A DNA stretch of 47,882 nt, taken from assembly GCF_006376685.1 (NCBI RefSeq), contig NZ_VEWL01000021.1, positions 1 to 47,882 of the forward strand, written 5' to 3'. Origin of the DNA: Ochrobactrum teleogrylli (lineage in GTDB: Bacteria > Pseudomonadota > Alphaproteobacteria > Rhizobiales > Rhizobiaceae). This document shows, piece after piece, positions 25,651 to 34,701 of the stretch. The notes beneath the pieces are model-generated. The model did not search any database. It was not told the origin of the DNA and was given only the letters and a program-made list of their open reading frames with translations. Both the position numbers and the translations under genes were made by a program. The number at the start of each line of letters is the position of its first letter. Position 1 is the first letter of the stretch.

Positions 25651-26383
25651 GCACCGCCTCGCCAAACGCCTCGAATATCTTCCGCGAGGGGGCATCGGAC
25701 TGGACCCAATATTCCGGGTGCCATTGGACGCCGACGACAAAACCCTTGGCGTCCTTGACGGAGACGGCTTCCACGGTGCCGTCTTCGGCCACGGCTTCCA
25801 CTTCAAGGCGCGGCGCAAGCCGGTCGATGGCCTGACGGTGCACTGAGTTCACCTTTACGCTGTCTTCTTTCAAAATTGCGCCAAGGCATGAATCCGGCTT
25901 GATCCGGATCGGGTGCTGGATCGCGAAACGCTCGGCCTGACTTTCGGATTGCGGCGCACGATGGTCCATCCGGCCCTGCAATTCCTGAATTTCGGTGGCC
26001 AGCGTGCCACCCAGCGCCACATTCAATTCCTGAATGCCGCGGCAGATCGCCAGTACCGGCACGCCTTTTTCAATGGCCGCGCGGATCAGTGGCAGCGAGG
26101 TCGCGTCACGCGCATCGTCATAGGGTTCGAAGGCCGCACTCGGCTCGACACCGTAGAGGGCAGGGTTGACGTTGGATTTCGAGCCGGTGATCAGCACGCC
26201 ATCCACCGCGTCGAGAATGGCGTCGAGATCCATCTTGTCGCCGAAGCTTGGCACCAGAAGCGGCGTCACTTGCGCGACATCGATGGCCGCAGCCAGATAT
26301 TGATCCGGCGCTGCATGCCAGGTGTAATTCTCGAAAGGTTTGACGTCAGTCGGTACGGCAATGAGGGGGCGGGACTTCGACAT
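25625..26383 (-). CDS. Class-I glutamine amidotransferase-like hydrolase (PuuD type)
   Basis: The product belongs to peptidase family C26 (gamma-glutamyl-GABA hydrolase type), which splits gamma-glutamyl bonds in polyamine or amine breakdown. In the 252-residue form from ATG 26383 (MSKSRPLIAVPTDVKPF), the nucleophile is in LAICRGIQELNVALGG and the His-Glu pair in VGVQWHPEYW. Other starts up to 26518 are open but lack sites. The last residues (RGIGE) are encoded by octamer repeats, and the stop codon lies in the array. No puu genes are nearby, so the substrate is uncertain. Confidence 0.87.
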   Translation of the reverse strand: MSKSRPLIAVPTDVKPFENYTWHAAPDQYLAAAIDVAQVTPLLVPSFGDKMDLDAILDAVDGVLITGSKSNVNPALYGVEPSAAFEPYDDARDATSLPLIRAAIEKGVPVLAICRGIQELNVALGGTLATEIQELQGRMDHRAPQSESQAERFAIQHPIRIKPDSCLGAILKEDSVKVNSVHRQAIDRLAPRLEVEAVAEDGTVEAVSVKDAKGFVVGVQWHPEYWVQSDAPSRKIFEAFGEAVREHRGIGE

Positions 26384-26601
26384 AGCACTCAAATCCATGA
26401 ATTTGGCTCTCAGCCTTCTGCAATAGAGCACATCCTCAAAACTGTGAAACAGTTTTCGGATAAGATGTGCGTGAATGAAGGCTTCTGCAATTGGCAGGAA
26501 GTGTCGTCTTTTCATCACGCTCGCGCGGCTTTTGTGTATTGTCTTGATCTGAAGCGTTTTTTGCCTCTATGCACGGGTTAAATGCCGTTATGAATGTCCT
26601 G

Positions 26602-26637
26602 GAGCGGTTCCGGTTAAGACGATTTGTGGAACCGCTC
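26602..26637. repeat. Inverted repeat downstream of the open region before SDR
   Basis: GAGCGGTTCC and GGAACCGCTC (10-bp perfect arms, 16-nt loop) form a hairpin. It belongs to the common class of Rhizobiales intergenic palindromes and is followed by a second one. Confidence 0.6.
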
Positions 26638-26652
26638 TATCTATTTGTTTTT

Positions 26653-26745
26653 GAGCATTATCCTACGCATCGAAGCGGGATAAGAAATCAGTCCAGCGAA
26701 TTGATTTCCCCGCGCAGACGCTACGCACTTTTGCTGGAAATGCTC
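26653..26745. repeat. Second palindromic element before SDR gene
   Basis: The outer arms GAGCATT / AATGCTC enclose an inner AAATCA / TGATTT pair. The element reaches to 39 bp before the SDR start codon, so it must be within or next to that gene's promoter or leader. Confidence 0.5.
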
Positions 26746-26783
26746 TAATAGGGGTGAAAATGGATTGGCAGTTGAGGGGATGC

Positions 26784-27533
26784 ATGACTGACGATCAGCT
26801 TTTTTCCGTCCGGGGCAAGGTCATTGCCGTGACGGGAGGTTCCTCGGGTCTGGGCCTGCGCATGGTGCATGTGCTGGCGGGCCATGGAGCAAAAGTGATC
26901 TCCATTTCGCGCACGCATGCCGGTGAAAGCCTGTGTCCGTCGGGCGGCGAAGTTTTGGAAATCATGGCTGATGTAACCCATCCTGACGAAATCATACGCG
27001 CCTTCGATGAAGCCGAGCAGCGTTTCGGGCCGATTACGACCCTGTTCAATAATGCCGGTGTGGCCCATATGGCGCGGGCGCTTGATACGACACGCGATAT
27101 GCTGGAGCATATTTTCGAGGTCAATGTGGCTGGCGCTTTCTTCGTGGCGCAGGAAGCCGCGCGCCGCATGATCGCTCATGGCGCAGGCGGTTGCATTATC
27201 AATACGACCAGCATTCTGGGCGACAGGCCGCAGAAGGGTGCGGCGGCTTATTCCATGTCCAAAGCCTGCATTACCCAGATGACGCGCGCGCTCGCGCTTG
27301 AATGGGCCGGGCACGATATCCGCGTCAATGCGATCTCTCCGGGCTGGTTTCCGACCCGAATCAACGAGGAACAGCTCAGCGGACCCGCCGCAGGCTACTT
27401 CAAAGGGCGTAATCCACTGCGCCGCCTTGGCGAACCGCAGGATCTTGACGGCGTGGTGCTGATGCTGGCCTCGGATGCCAGCCGCTATATGACCGGCACA
27501 ATCGTCAATGTGGATGGTGGGCACAGCCTTTGA
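26784..27533 (+). CDS. Short-chain dehydrogenase/reductase
   Basis: The 249-residue SDR has TGGSSGLG (cofactor glycine motif, about residues 17-24), NNAG (about 88-91), the catalytic Ser in NTTSILG, YSMSK (Tyr/Lys pair) and a C-terminal MTGTIVNVDGGHS, all typical of a classical NAD(P)-dependent SDR. ATG 26784 has GAGGGG 4 nt upstream; ATG 26760 with AGGGG and GTG 26754 are also possible. The substrate is unknown. It is not linked to neighbours: palindromes lie upstream and about 370 bp of apparently empty sequence (27534-27904) downstream. Confidence 0.9.
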   Translation: MTDDQLFSVRGKVIAVTGGSSGLGLRMVHVLAGHGAKVISISRTHAGESLCPSGGEVLEIMADVTHPDEIIRAFDEAEQRFGPITTLFNNAGVAHMARALDTTRDMLEHIFEVNVAGAFFVAQEAARRMIAHGAGGCIINTTSILGDRPQKGAAAYSMSKACITQMTRALALEWAGHDIRVNAISPGWFPTRINEEQLSGPAAGYFKGRNPLRRLGEPQDLDGVVLMLASDASRYMTGTIVNVDGGHSL

Positions 27534-27904
27534 ATGTGTCCATCCGAGCTAGCGATTTATCCGGCTCTGGCAGGCTTTCATCCGGGTTTCCTCCAGTGGT
27601 TGTGAAATCCCGGCGATATTCTCTAGTTTTGCTGTAGATCACCCGTGAAGAGCTGATGCCGGGGAAGGCGAAATACAGCCCGTTTTCGCGCTCTGCTTTC
27701 GCGGTCAAATTGTTTGAGGTGCTTCGCTTTAAAAGCTTATGGTTGTATTGCTGTTCTCCAGCTTGCAGATAAGTTGTTCCCGTAAAAATAGTTGGGATAC
27801 ATCTTATGGTGGCGGTGGTAACAGCTTGTGGTTTCATTTCGCGAAAGATATTTTTAAGTCATTAGTGCAATAATCGCCCTCACGATAGGGACACAAGCAA
27901 GGAC

Positions 27905-30202
27905 ATGTGGCGAAGCCGTAAACCTGACATACCTGCAGACGTGCGGCTTTCTTTCATGCGATCACTTTATGGTAATCGCACTACGCTCTGGTTTGGCTTG
28001 CTGGCCCATGTGGTGGCCTGTGTCGTCATTTATGTAAAAACACTCGACTGGCATTTCATCGGCTTTGCCGGGCTTTTTGCTGTGGTCGCTCTCGGTCGTC
28101 TCTACGACATGCGGCAGTTCGATCGCGCCAGGCTCACCCAACTCACATCCGCCGATCTCGACCGCTGGGAATTGCGCTATCTCATAGGCGCTTCGCTGGT
28201 CTGCGCAACGCTCGGCATGTTGTGCTTCTTCTCGATCTTCGTGCTGCGCGATCCCTTTGCCGAACTGGCGAGCCTGACCATTTTGCTGGCTTCCGTCGTT
28301 TCCATCGTCGGGCGCAATTATGCCTCGGCGAAGGCGGTCGTTCTGATGTCGATCTGCACGCTCATTCCGGTTCTGGCCGGGCTCGTGCTTGCGGGGACTC
28401 CCTTTCACATCATTATCGGCCTGCTGCTGATCCCGTATTTCCTGTCCAATATCGAGATGGCGAACGGCCTGCGCGAATTTCTCTTCGCTGCCGTCATGGG
28501 CAAGCGGCGCCTGTCGATTGTGGCCGGTCGGTTCGATGCCGCGCTCAACAATATGCCGCAGGGCCTTCTCATGCTCGACGGCCAGAGCCGCATTGCGGTC
28601 ATCAACAACAAGGCCAAGGCGATGCTGCGGATCGCCGAACACACCAAGCTGCACGGGCGCAGGCTGGAAGTGCTGCTGCGCTATTGCGCGCGGGAAGGGC
28701 TGTTTCCGCACAACGACATGACCAATGTGCGCGCCCGCATGACCGATCTCGTTGCCGGGCGCAAGACACGCGACATTTTTCAACTTTCCGGCGAGCGCTA
28801 TATAGAATGTATCGGCAACCAGACTGTTGGCGACGGCGCGGTTCTCATGTTCGAGGACGTGACGCAGCGTGTCGAGGCAGAAGCCCGCATTCAGCATATG
28901 GCGCGGTTCGATGGTCTGACCGGCCTTCCGAACCGTAATTATTTCGAGACCATGGTGCGCACGCTGCGCGCCCACCAGCCGTCGGACAGTTTTGCCGCTC
29001 TGGTCGTCATCGACATCAACCACTTCAAGCATGTCAACGATACGCTTGGCCATCACACGGGCGATGTGTTGTTGCGGCTGTTTGCGGAGCGGCTTTATTC
29101 GCTCGACCAGCAGCGCTTTGTGGTGTCACGATTCGGCGGCGACGAGTTCGTGGTGTTTGTGTTCAATCTTCAGACGCAAGCCGAAATTACCGGCGTGATG
29201 GATCATATCACCTCGGTCGTGTCCGGCGTTTATGATCTTGATGGCGATCATGTGCATATCGAGATCAGCGCCGGTATCGCGATTGAGAATATCGCAAGCT
29301 GCGATGTCGGAAATATGCATATCAATGCCGATCTGGCGCTTTACGAAGCAAAAGGTCATGAAGACCGGCAATGGGCAGTTTTCGTCGGCGCGATGGATAC
29401 CAAATATCGCAGCCGCCAGAAGCTCAAGGCCGATCTCCGGCAAGCCATCGGCAATAATGAAATCAAGGTCGTCTATCAGCCCATCGTCAGTGCGCAGTCT
29501 CTGCGCATTGTTGCTTGTGAAGCACTGGCGCGCTGGGAGCATCCGGAGCTGGGCAATGTGCCGCCTGCGGAATTCATCCCGCTGGCTGAGGAAATGGGGA
29601 TTATCACCGATATCACCCGCTTCATGCTGGAACAGGCCTGCATGGATTGCCTGACCTGGGGGGACCGCATCGGTGTTTCCGTCAATCTGTCGGCCATCGA
29701 CTTGAAAAGCAGCGAGATTGCTCGTGATATCGCCGCAGCCTTGCAGAAATCCGGGTTGCCTGCGCATCGGCTGGAAGTCGAGGTGACGGAAAGCGCGATC
29801 ATTGCGGACCGCAACAAGACGTCGATGGTTTTGCAGCGGCTGAAGAATGCAGGCATCAACATTGCGCTCGACGATTTCGGCACGGGCTATTCCAGCCTGA
29901 GCTATCTCAACACGCTGCCGCTGACTAAGGTGAAGGTGGACCGTTCCTTTGTGCGCGACATCACCACCGACCGCCGGTCGCTGATGCTGTTGCGCGGTGT
30001 GACGCAGCTTTCGCACGAGCTTGGTCTCGGCGTGACCGTCGAAGGCGTGGAGACCGAAGAACAGCTGGCGCTGATCCGCGTTGCCGCCGGTGCAGATCTG
30101 GTGCAGGGTTATCTTCTCGGCATGCCGCTGCCAGCCGACACGATCGGCTCGATGACGACGAAATCCGTCACATGGCGCGAGGGCGGCCGTACGGTTGCCT
30201 GA
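27905..30202 (+). CDS. Membrane GGDEF-EAL cyclic-di-GMP protein
   Basis: The 765-residue protein is predicted to make and/or degrade cyclic-di-GMP at the inner membrane. Six or so hydrophobic helices (about 25-190) precede a PAS-like domain (about 210-325), a GGDEF domain (intact GGDEF at 411-415) and an EAL domain (EAL at 539-541, DDFGTGYSSL near 658). Both active sites keep their signature residues. An RxxD inhibitory site is not present at the usual place before GGDEF. ATG 27956 is a possible alternative start. No partner gene is adjacent, so the controlled behaviour is unknown. Confidence 0.93.
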   Translation: MWRSRKPDIPADVRLSFMRSLYGNRTTLWFGLLAHVVACVVIYVKTLDWHFIGFAGLFAVVALGRLYDMRQFDRARLTQLTSADLDRWELRYLIGASLVCATLGMLCFFSIFVLRDPFAELASLTILLASVVSIVGRNYASAKAVVLMSICTLIPVLAGLVLAGTPFHIIIGLLLIPYFLSNIEMANGLREFLFAAVMGKRRLSIVAGRFDAALNNMPQGLLMLDGQSRIAVINNKAKAMLRIAEHTKLHGRRLEVLLRYCAREGLFPHNDMTNVRARMTDLVAGRKTRDIFQLSGERYIECIGNQTVGDGAVLMFEDVTQRVEAEARIQHMARFDGLTGLPNRNYFETMVRTLRAHQPSDSFAALVVIDINHFKHVNDTLGHHTGDVLLRLFAERLYSLDQQRFVVSRFGGDEFVVFVFNLQTQAEITGVMDHITSVVSGVYDLDGDHVHIEISAGIAIENIASCDVGNMHINADLALYEAKGHEDRQWAVFVGAMDTKYRSRQKLKADLRQAIGNNEIKVVYQPIVSAQSLRIVACEALARWEHPELGNVPPAEFIPLAEEMGIITDITRFMLEQACMDCLTWGDRIGVSVNLSAIDLKSSEIARDIAAALQKSGLPAHRLEVEVTESAIIADRNKTSMVLQRLKNAGINIALDDFGTGYSSLSYLNTLPLTKVKVDRSFVRDITTDRRSLMLLRGVTQLSHELGLGVTVEGVETEEQLALIRVAAGADLVQGYLLGMPLPADTIGSMTTKSVTWREGGRTVA

Positions 30203-30214
30203 AGCAGCGTCGCC

Positions 30215-30282
30215 TGCTATACTGATAATTATTTCCATTATATTTTAATTATAATAATATTATTGTATTATTGGGGGCTTTG
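30215..30282 (+). promoter_or_regulatory. AT-rich leader of serine hydrolase gene
   Basis: A run of almost pure A/T (TTATTTCCATTATATTTTAA and following TAATAAT repeats) sits immediately before the ribosome-binding site. It may hold the promoter. Confidence 0.3.
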
Positions 30283-31500
30283 ATGAGGATTTCGTCTCGC
30301 AATAAGCTATTTATTTCTATTGCTTTATTATTATTTATTTGTGCCATTGTTGCTGTTTTCTGGGGACGAATTCAAACGGCTTGGATTGTTCATCAATACG
30401 TCCAGACCTTCAAGCCCGAGAATATAGACGCGAATTTCCGTAGTCTTTACATGCAGTATCCGTCGGTTCGCGTTGCACGTGAAGGCGAAATCAGTCCGCT
30501 GTTGAAGGCGGAGCGTCCATTGCCGAACCGTTTCTTTTATAAAGGCGCGATGCGCGAGCTATCTGAATGGCTGGAACGAAGTAAAACTACGGGTTTCATC
30601 GTTTTGAAAGACGGTGTCATCGTTCATGAGGAATACAGGCGCGGCAATTCGGAAAAGACGCAGGCCATAGCGTTCTCGGTGTCCAAGTCGTTTGTTTCAT
30701 TCCTTGTTGGAAATGCGGTGCGCGATGGCCAGATCAGTTTGAATCAATCAGTTGATTACTACGCACCAATTCTCGCAAGCGGCGGTTATAAGGGGGTCAC
30801 GGTCAAGAATGTGTTGCAGATGGCTTCGGGCATCAAGTTCAGCGAAGACTATGGCGATCTGAAATCCGATATTGTCCGTTACATTACGGAACTGAAACGC
30901 GGATCGATTAACCGGTTTACAGCCGGACTGGTGAGTGAGCGTCCGCAGGGAACGGTCAACCACTATATATCTTCCGATACGCAGGTGTTGGCGATGGTGC
31001 TGGAAGGCGCAACCGGCGTACCTTTTCAAAAATACTTTGCTGACAAGCTCTGGACTAGGCTTGGCGCAGAGGCTGATGCGTATTGGCTGACGGACCTAAC
31101 CGGCGAAGTCGCGGCCGCAGGCGGGTTCAATGGGGTATTGCGTGATTATGCCCGTTTTGGTCTCCTCTATCTGAATGAAGGGAAGAACTTTCGCAGTGAA
31201 GAGCTGGTCCCTGCGCAATGGGTGCATGATTCGGTAACTCCGGATGCACCTTACCTTTTGCCCGGGCGTCCCGGAGCGTTACGCGATGTCCCGTTTGGCT
31301 ATGGCTATCAGTGGTGGTTGCCGGTCGATTATCAGGGCGATTACGCTGCGATCGGGATATATGGTCAGTTCATTTACGTGAACCCGGCCAAGAAAGTCGT
31401 GATCGCAAAGACTTCGGCTTACTATAATTATAATATTGACGGGCAAGAGTTAGAGAACGAGTCCATGCACGCATTCCAAGCTCTCGCCAACGCATTATAG
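30283..31500 (+). CDS. Membrane-anchored serine hydrolase (beta-lactamase-like)
   Basis: The 405-residue protein starts at ATG 30283 behind GGGGG, after an AT-rich leader. A single N-terminal hydrophobic helix (about 8-30) anchors or exports a penicillin-binding-like domain. The serine SVSK (SxxK) lies in AIAFSVSKSFVSFLVG; the second motif appears as YIS in NHYISSDTQVLAMVLEG rather than YxN, and IYGQF may serve as the third. This pattern resembles class-C beta-lactamase relatives and 6-aminohexanoate-dimer hydrolases. Esterase or amidase activity is likely; resistance to beta-lactams should not be assumed. A perfect terminator follows. Confidence 0.8.
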   Translation: MRISSRNKLFISIALLLFICAIVAVFWGRIQTAWIVHQYVQTFKPENIDANFRSLYMQYPSVRVAREGEISPLLKAERPLPNRFFYKGAMRELSEWLERSKTTGFIVLKDGVIVHEEYRRGNSEKTQAIAFSVSKSFVSFLVGNAVRDGQISLNQSVDYYAPILASGGYKGVTVKNVLQMASGIKFSEDYGDLKSDIVRYITELKRGSINRFTAGLVSERPQGTVNHYISSDTQVLAMVLEGATGVPFQKYFADKLWTRLGAEADAYWLTDLTGEVAAAGGFNGVLRDYARFGLLYLNEGKNFRSEELVPAQWVHDSVTPDAPYLLPGRPGALRDVPFGYGYQWWLPVDYQGDYAAIGIYGQFIYVNPAKKVVIAKTSAYYNYNIDGQELENESMHAFQALANAL

Positions 31501-31547
31501 GCGGCTTGCGGCGAAGGTTTCGCCAAACGGTGCTTTCAGAACATAGG

Positions 31548-31600
31548 ACGCGTTTCGATCCGGAGATCAGATCGAAACGCGTTTCAGCCTGTTTCTTTTA
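31548..31600 (+). terminator. Terminator after serine hydrolase
   Basis: A perfect 13-bp stem (ACGCGTTTCGATC / GATCGAAACGCGT, loop of 9) is followed after a few bases by TTTCTTTT. It lies 48 bp past the stop codon. Confidence 0.75.
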
Positions 31601-31612
31601 AAGGGTATTCGG

Positions 31613-31663
31613 ATGACTTCCTTTCAATCTGTGGAGGAAATTCAGCACCTCGGCTTGCAGTGA
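31613..31663 (+). other. Tiny open frame in leader of acyltransferase gene
   Basis: A 16-codon frame (MTSFQSVEEIQHLGLQ) starts at ATG 31613 with AAGGG upstream. It could be a leader peptide for the gene at 31804, or chance. Two adjacent copies of GCATGATTT (about 31768-31785) also lie in this leader; otherwise 31664-31803 holds nothing I recognise. Confidence 0.2.
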
Positions 31664-31803
31664 GGTGGATGACACCAAAAGGGGGAGGAGCCGAAGCAAT
31701 AAACAGTTGAACTTATACCTTTACATGAAGGGAAAGCTGCTTATTCTGCGCGCTGAATTGAAGTGCATGATTTGCATGATTTGGTGGTGCGGAAATCGCT
31801 TAT

Positions 31804-32550
31804 ATGACTGATTCAGCTGTTTCGGGGGAGAAGCCGCCGCTATCCAATTTTGCGCGACAGCTGCTGCATTTTCTGGATCGTGTTGAATATCGACGGATCG
31901 TCCATGCGGAAGATCTGGAAGAGATCGGTCGGCTTCGTTATCGTTCCTATCGTACCCGCAATGTGATGGACGAGGCCGAAGTACCGTCCATCATCGATGA
32001 TATCGACCGGGACAGCCACGCTTTCGTCTATGGCGTGCATGTCGACGGGCAGCTTGTCAGCACATTGCGCATTCATCACATCACGCCCGATCATCGCAAG
32101 GGAACGAGCTATGCTCTGTTTCCCGATATTCTCGATCCGCTGCTCAATAGCGGCATGCATTTTGTCGATCCGACCCGCTTTGCCGCCGATCCCGAATTGC
32201 TGAGCGAATATCCGGCCATCCCCTATATCACACTGCGCATTGCGGCAATGGCGTCAGAATTCTTCGTGGCAGATCAATGCCTTGCCTCGGTGAAACCTGA
32301 GCATATGGCCTTTTACAAGCGCATCTTCGGCACGACGATGATGGCCGATGCGCGCGAACATGCGGGCTATGGCATCAAGGTCGGGCTGGGTGCAGCGCCG
32401 ATCCGCAATATTCGCGATGCGGTTGCGGTGCGCTTCCCGTTCTTCAAGTCATTACCGCGCGAGCGGCAGGCGATGTTTGCCGATATGCGGGGCGGCTCCG
32501 TGCCGCTGACCATCATGGCGACCGCGAAATATACCGGCCTCGGCGCATAA
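31804..32550 (+). CDS. LuxI/FeeM-like N-acyltransferase
   Basis: The 248-residue protein has a GNAT-related fold of the autoinducer-synthase/FeeM (N-acyl amino acid synthase) group. The segment LRYRSYRTRNV (residues 44-54) is followed by DDIDRDSHAFV (65-75, acidic cluster) and VSTLRIHHI (Arg 89). The D-x2-D spacing and the 21-residue distance to the Arg match the acidic pair and conserved Arg of AHL synthases. There is no luxR-type gene nearby. It may use an acyl-ACP or acyl-CoA and an amine acceptor; the product is unknown. The gene stands alone between a terminator and the cytochrome oxidase subunit gene. Confidence 0.7.
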   Translation: MTDSAVSGEKPPLSNFARQLLHFLDRVEYRRIVHAEDLEEIGRLRYRSYRTRNVMDEAEVPSIIDDIDRDSHAFVYGVHVDGQLVSTLRIHHITPDHRKGTSYALFPDILDPLLNSGMHFVDPTRFAADPELLSEYPAIPYITLRIAAMASEFFVADQCLASVKPEHMAFYKRIFGTTMMADAREHAGYGIKVGLGAAPIRNIRDAVAVRFPFFKSLPRERQAMFADMRGGSVPLTIMATAKYTGLGA

Positions 32551-32754
32551 ACTGTTCTAAACATTTAAATGTAGCGCATCGCGCGAATTCGATTTACCAA
32601 CACTGCGGAACCGCTTCATGCGGAGAGAGGGTTGGCTGCGACGAAAAGACTTGCCGTATAGGCCGGGCTTTTGTTGCGGACACGTTGAAGATTGCAGGTG
32701 TTTTCGCTTAACATCATGGATGTTGGGTGGAAAATCTGAATGGGTGGAACGAAA

Positions 32755-32976
32755 ATGGCAGAACATCATACGACGGCTCCGGCTGAACTTGGCGCACCGA
32801 TGGACTATGCTGAGCATGAGAAAACTTATGCCGGTTTCACGGGCCTGGTTAAATGGGGCACGGTGGCGCTTGTCGCCCTTATGATTGCCATGGCGTTCGG
32901 CTTTTTCGCTGGTGGTTTCTTTTCCGCGACCATTCTATTTGTCCTAGTCTGCGTCGCCGCCTGGTTCATCCTCTAG
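32755..32976 (+). CDS. aa3-type cytochrome c oxidase subunit IV
   Basis: The 73-residue protein starts at ATG 32755 behind GGTGGAA (ATG 32740 is less likely). A hydrophilic N-terminus containing MDYAEHEKTYAGFTGLVKWG is followed by one long or two short hydrophobic segments (about 36-73). This is the pattern of the small bacterial subunit IV (COX4_pro_2) found in alphaproteobacterial aa3 oxidases; in Paracoccus its loss is tolerated. The other oxidase genes are elsewhere. Confidence 0.88.
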   Translation: MAEHHTTAPAELGAPMDYAEHEKTYAGFTGLVKWGTVALVALMIAMAFGFFAGGFFSATILFVLVCVAAWFIL

Positions 32977-33089
32977 CGCATTGACGCGGGCTGGATGACG
33001 ACATCCGGCCTTGCGAAAATGCAGCAAGATCTAAGAGCGAACCGGGATTAACCCCGCATGATTTGATCGAATGCCTTGGCGTGGGTTAC

Positions 33090-33262
33090 CATGCCGAGGT
33101 TTTATGCATGTCTTAGCACTACAGTCGCATTCTTCGCCATGCCGGGCTGCAACCCGCAATTTCCTGCGCACCGGTGCTCGCGTACCCAAAAGTACGCTCC
33201 GCTCCGATGCTCGAAAATCACTCGTTTCGCCACGGCCTGACGAATTTGCAACTGTCGTGTCA
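33090..33262. repeat. Large dispersed palindromic element, copy 2
   Basis: The core 33171-33221 matches 10060-10109 with few changes: CCGGTGCTCGCGTAC, a variable loop, GTACGCTCCGCTCCGATGCT, then CGAAAATCAC. Outer arms (CAGTCGCATTCTTCG / CGAATTTGCAACTG) also pair. It lies between the oxidase subunit gene and the pnt operon, so it is inside the pnt promoter region or its upstream edge. No gene is seen in 32977-33363. Confidence 0.7.
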
Positions 33263-33363
33263 ATATCAGTTCTTATGAAAGAGTCTCATTTGAGAGGCTC
33301 GCAATTCTGCCCGACCGCAAGGCCGGATCAAGCCCGGATCAAGACCATGAAAGGGAAACCAGC

Positions 33364-34701
33364 TTGGCCCAGACGTTATTTATCCCGCTAGAGAGTGACC
33401 CCAACGAGACACGCGTTGCGGCATCGGCGGAGACGGTGAAGAAATTCATCGCGCTCGGCTTCGATGTCGTTGTGGAAAAAGGCGCCGGTGAGAAATCGCG
33501 CATCCCCGATGCCGAGTTTACGGCAGCGGGCGCCCGCATCGGCACGGCGGCGGATGCCAAAACGGCAGATGTTGTCCTCAAAGTGCGCCGTCCTACGGAT
33601 ACGGAACTCAAAGGGTATAAATCGGGCGCGGCGCTTTTTGCCATGCTGGACCCTTATGGTCATGAAGACGCGGTGGCAGCACTTGCCAAGGCTGGCGTTT
33701 CGGCTTTCACGATGGAATTCATGCCGCGCATCACCCGTGCGCAGGTGATGGACGTGCTATCGAGCCAAGCGAACCTTGCCGGTTATCAGGCGGTGATCGA
33801 CGCGGCGGAAGTCTATGACCGCGCCATGCCGATGATGATGACGGCAGCGGGTACGGTTCCAGCCGCCAAGGTGTTCGTGATGGGGGCAGGCGTTGCGGGT
33901 CTTCAGGCCATCGCAACGGCACGACGTCTCGGTGCGGTCGTGACGGCAACTGACGTTCGCCCGGCCGCCAAGGAACAGGTCGCCTCGCTCGGCGCGAAAT
34001 TCATCGCGGTCGAGGATGATGAGTTCAAGGCTGCCGAAACCTCTGGCGGTTATGCCAAGGAAATGTCGAAGGAATATCAGGCGAAGCAGGCCGCACTCGT
34101 CGCCGACCATATCGCCAAGCAGGATATCGTCATCACCACGGCGCTCATTCCGGGTCGTCCGGCCCCGCGTCTGGTGTCCAAGGAAATGGTTGCTTCCATG
34201 CGTCCGGGTTCCGTGCTGGTCGATCTCGCGGTCGAGCGCGGCGGCAATGTCGAAGGAGCTGTCGCCGGTCAGATCGCCGAGGTCAATGGCGTCCGGATTG
34301 TTGGTCATCTCAACGTTTCGGGCCGCATTGCCGCGAGTGCCTCGCAGCTTTATGCACGCAACCTGATCGCTTTCGTGGAAACGCTGGTCGACAAGGAAAC
34401 CAAGCTTCTCAAGATCGATCCGGAAGAAGAACTGGTCAAGGCGACGCTTCTGACCCATCAGGGCAAGATCCTGCACCCGGCCTTCGCCAAGGCCGATGCC
34501 GCGCCTGCTGCTGTCGCTGAAAAACCGGCTGCAAAGCCGAAAGCCGCACCAAAGCCGAAGGTCGCAAAGGCAGAAGTCGTTGGCGATGCAGCGAAACCTG
34601 CTGCACCGAAAGCGGCGAAAAAAGCGCCTGCAAAAGCACCGAAGGCTGCTGCAAAGTCTTCGTCTTCCCCCAAGTCTCCAGTTGATGGAGGAGAGGCATA
34701 A
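33364..34701 (+). CDS. pntAA: Proton-translocating NAD(P) transhydrogenase subunit alpha-1
   Basis: This is the NAD(H)-binding cytosolic domain I of transhydrogenase, which couples hydride transfer from NADH to NADP+ to proton entry. The 445-residue protein begins at a TTG codon behind AAGGGAAA. Conserved parts include [12 protein letters not shown], the RQDR-loop equivalent, and [20 protein letters not shown]. From about residue 380 it has an unusual tail rich in Ala, Lys and Pro with no counterpart in the 384-residue Rhodospirillum subunit. Its stop codon overlaps the start of pntAB by one base. Confidence 0.94.
   Translation: MAQTLFIPLESDPNETRVAASAETVKKFIALGFDVVVEKGAGEKSRIPDAEFTAAGARIGTAADAKTADVVLKVRRPTDTELKGYKSGAALFAMLDPYGHEDAVAALAKAGVSAFTMEFMPRITRAQVMDVLSSQANLAGYQAVIDAAEVYDRAMPMMMTAAGTVPAAKVFVMGAGVAGLQAIATARRLGAVVTATDVRPAAKEQVASLGAKFIAVEDDEFKAAETSGGYAKEMSKEYQAKQAALVADHIAKQDIVITTALIPGRPAPRLVSKEMVASMRPGSVLVDLAVERGGNVEGAVAGQIAEVNGVRIVGHLNVSGRIAASASQLYARNLIAFVETLVDKETKLLKIDPEEELVKATLLTHQGKILHPAFAKADAAPAAVAEKPAAKPKAAPKPKVAKAEVVGDAAKPAAPKAAKKAPAKAPKAAAKSSSSPKSPVDGGEA

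Noticed and set aside
27534..27904. Small minus-strand gene (110 codons, 27505-27837)
   Set aside because: It has no ribosome-binding site or recognisable feature, and its end overlaps the SDR gene; the interval is better called empty.
30283..31500. True beta-lactamase
   Set aside because: It has an SxxK serine but YIS in place of YxN and no clear KTG box; it fits the wider serine hydrolase family better.
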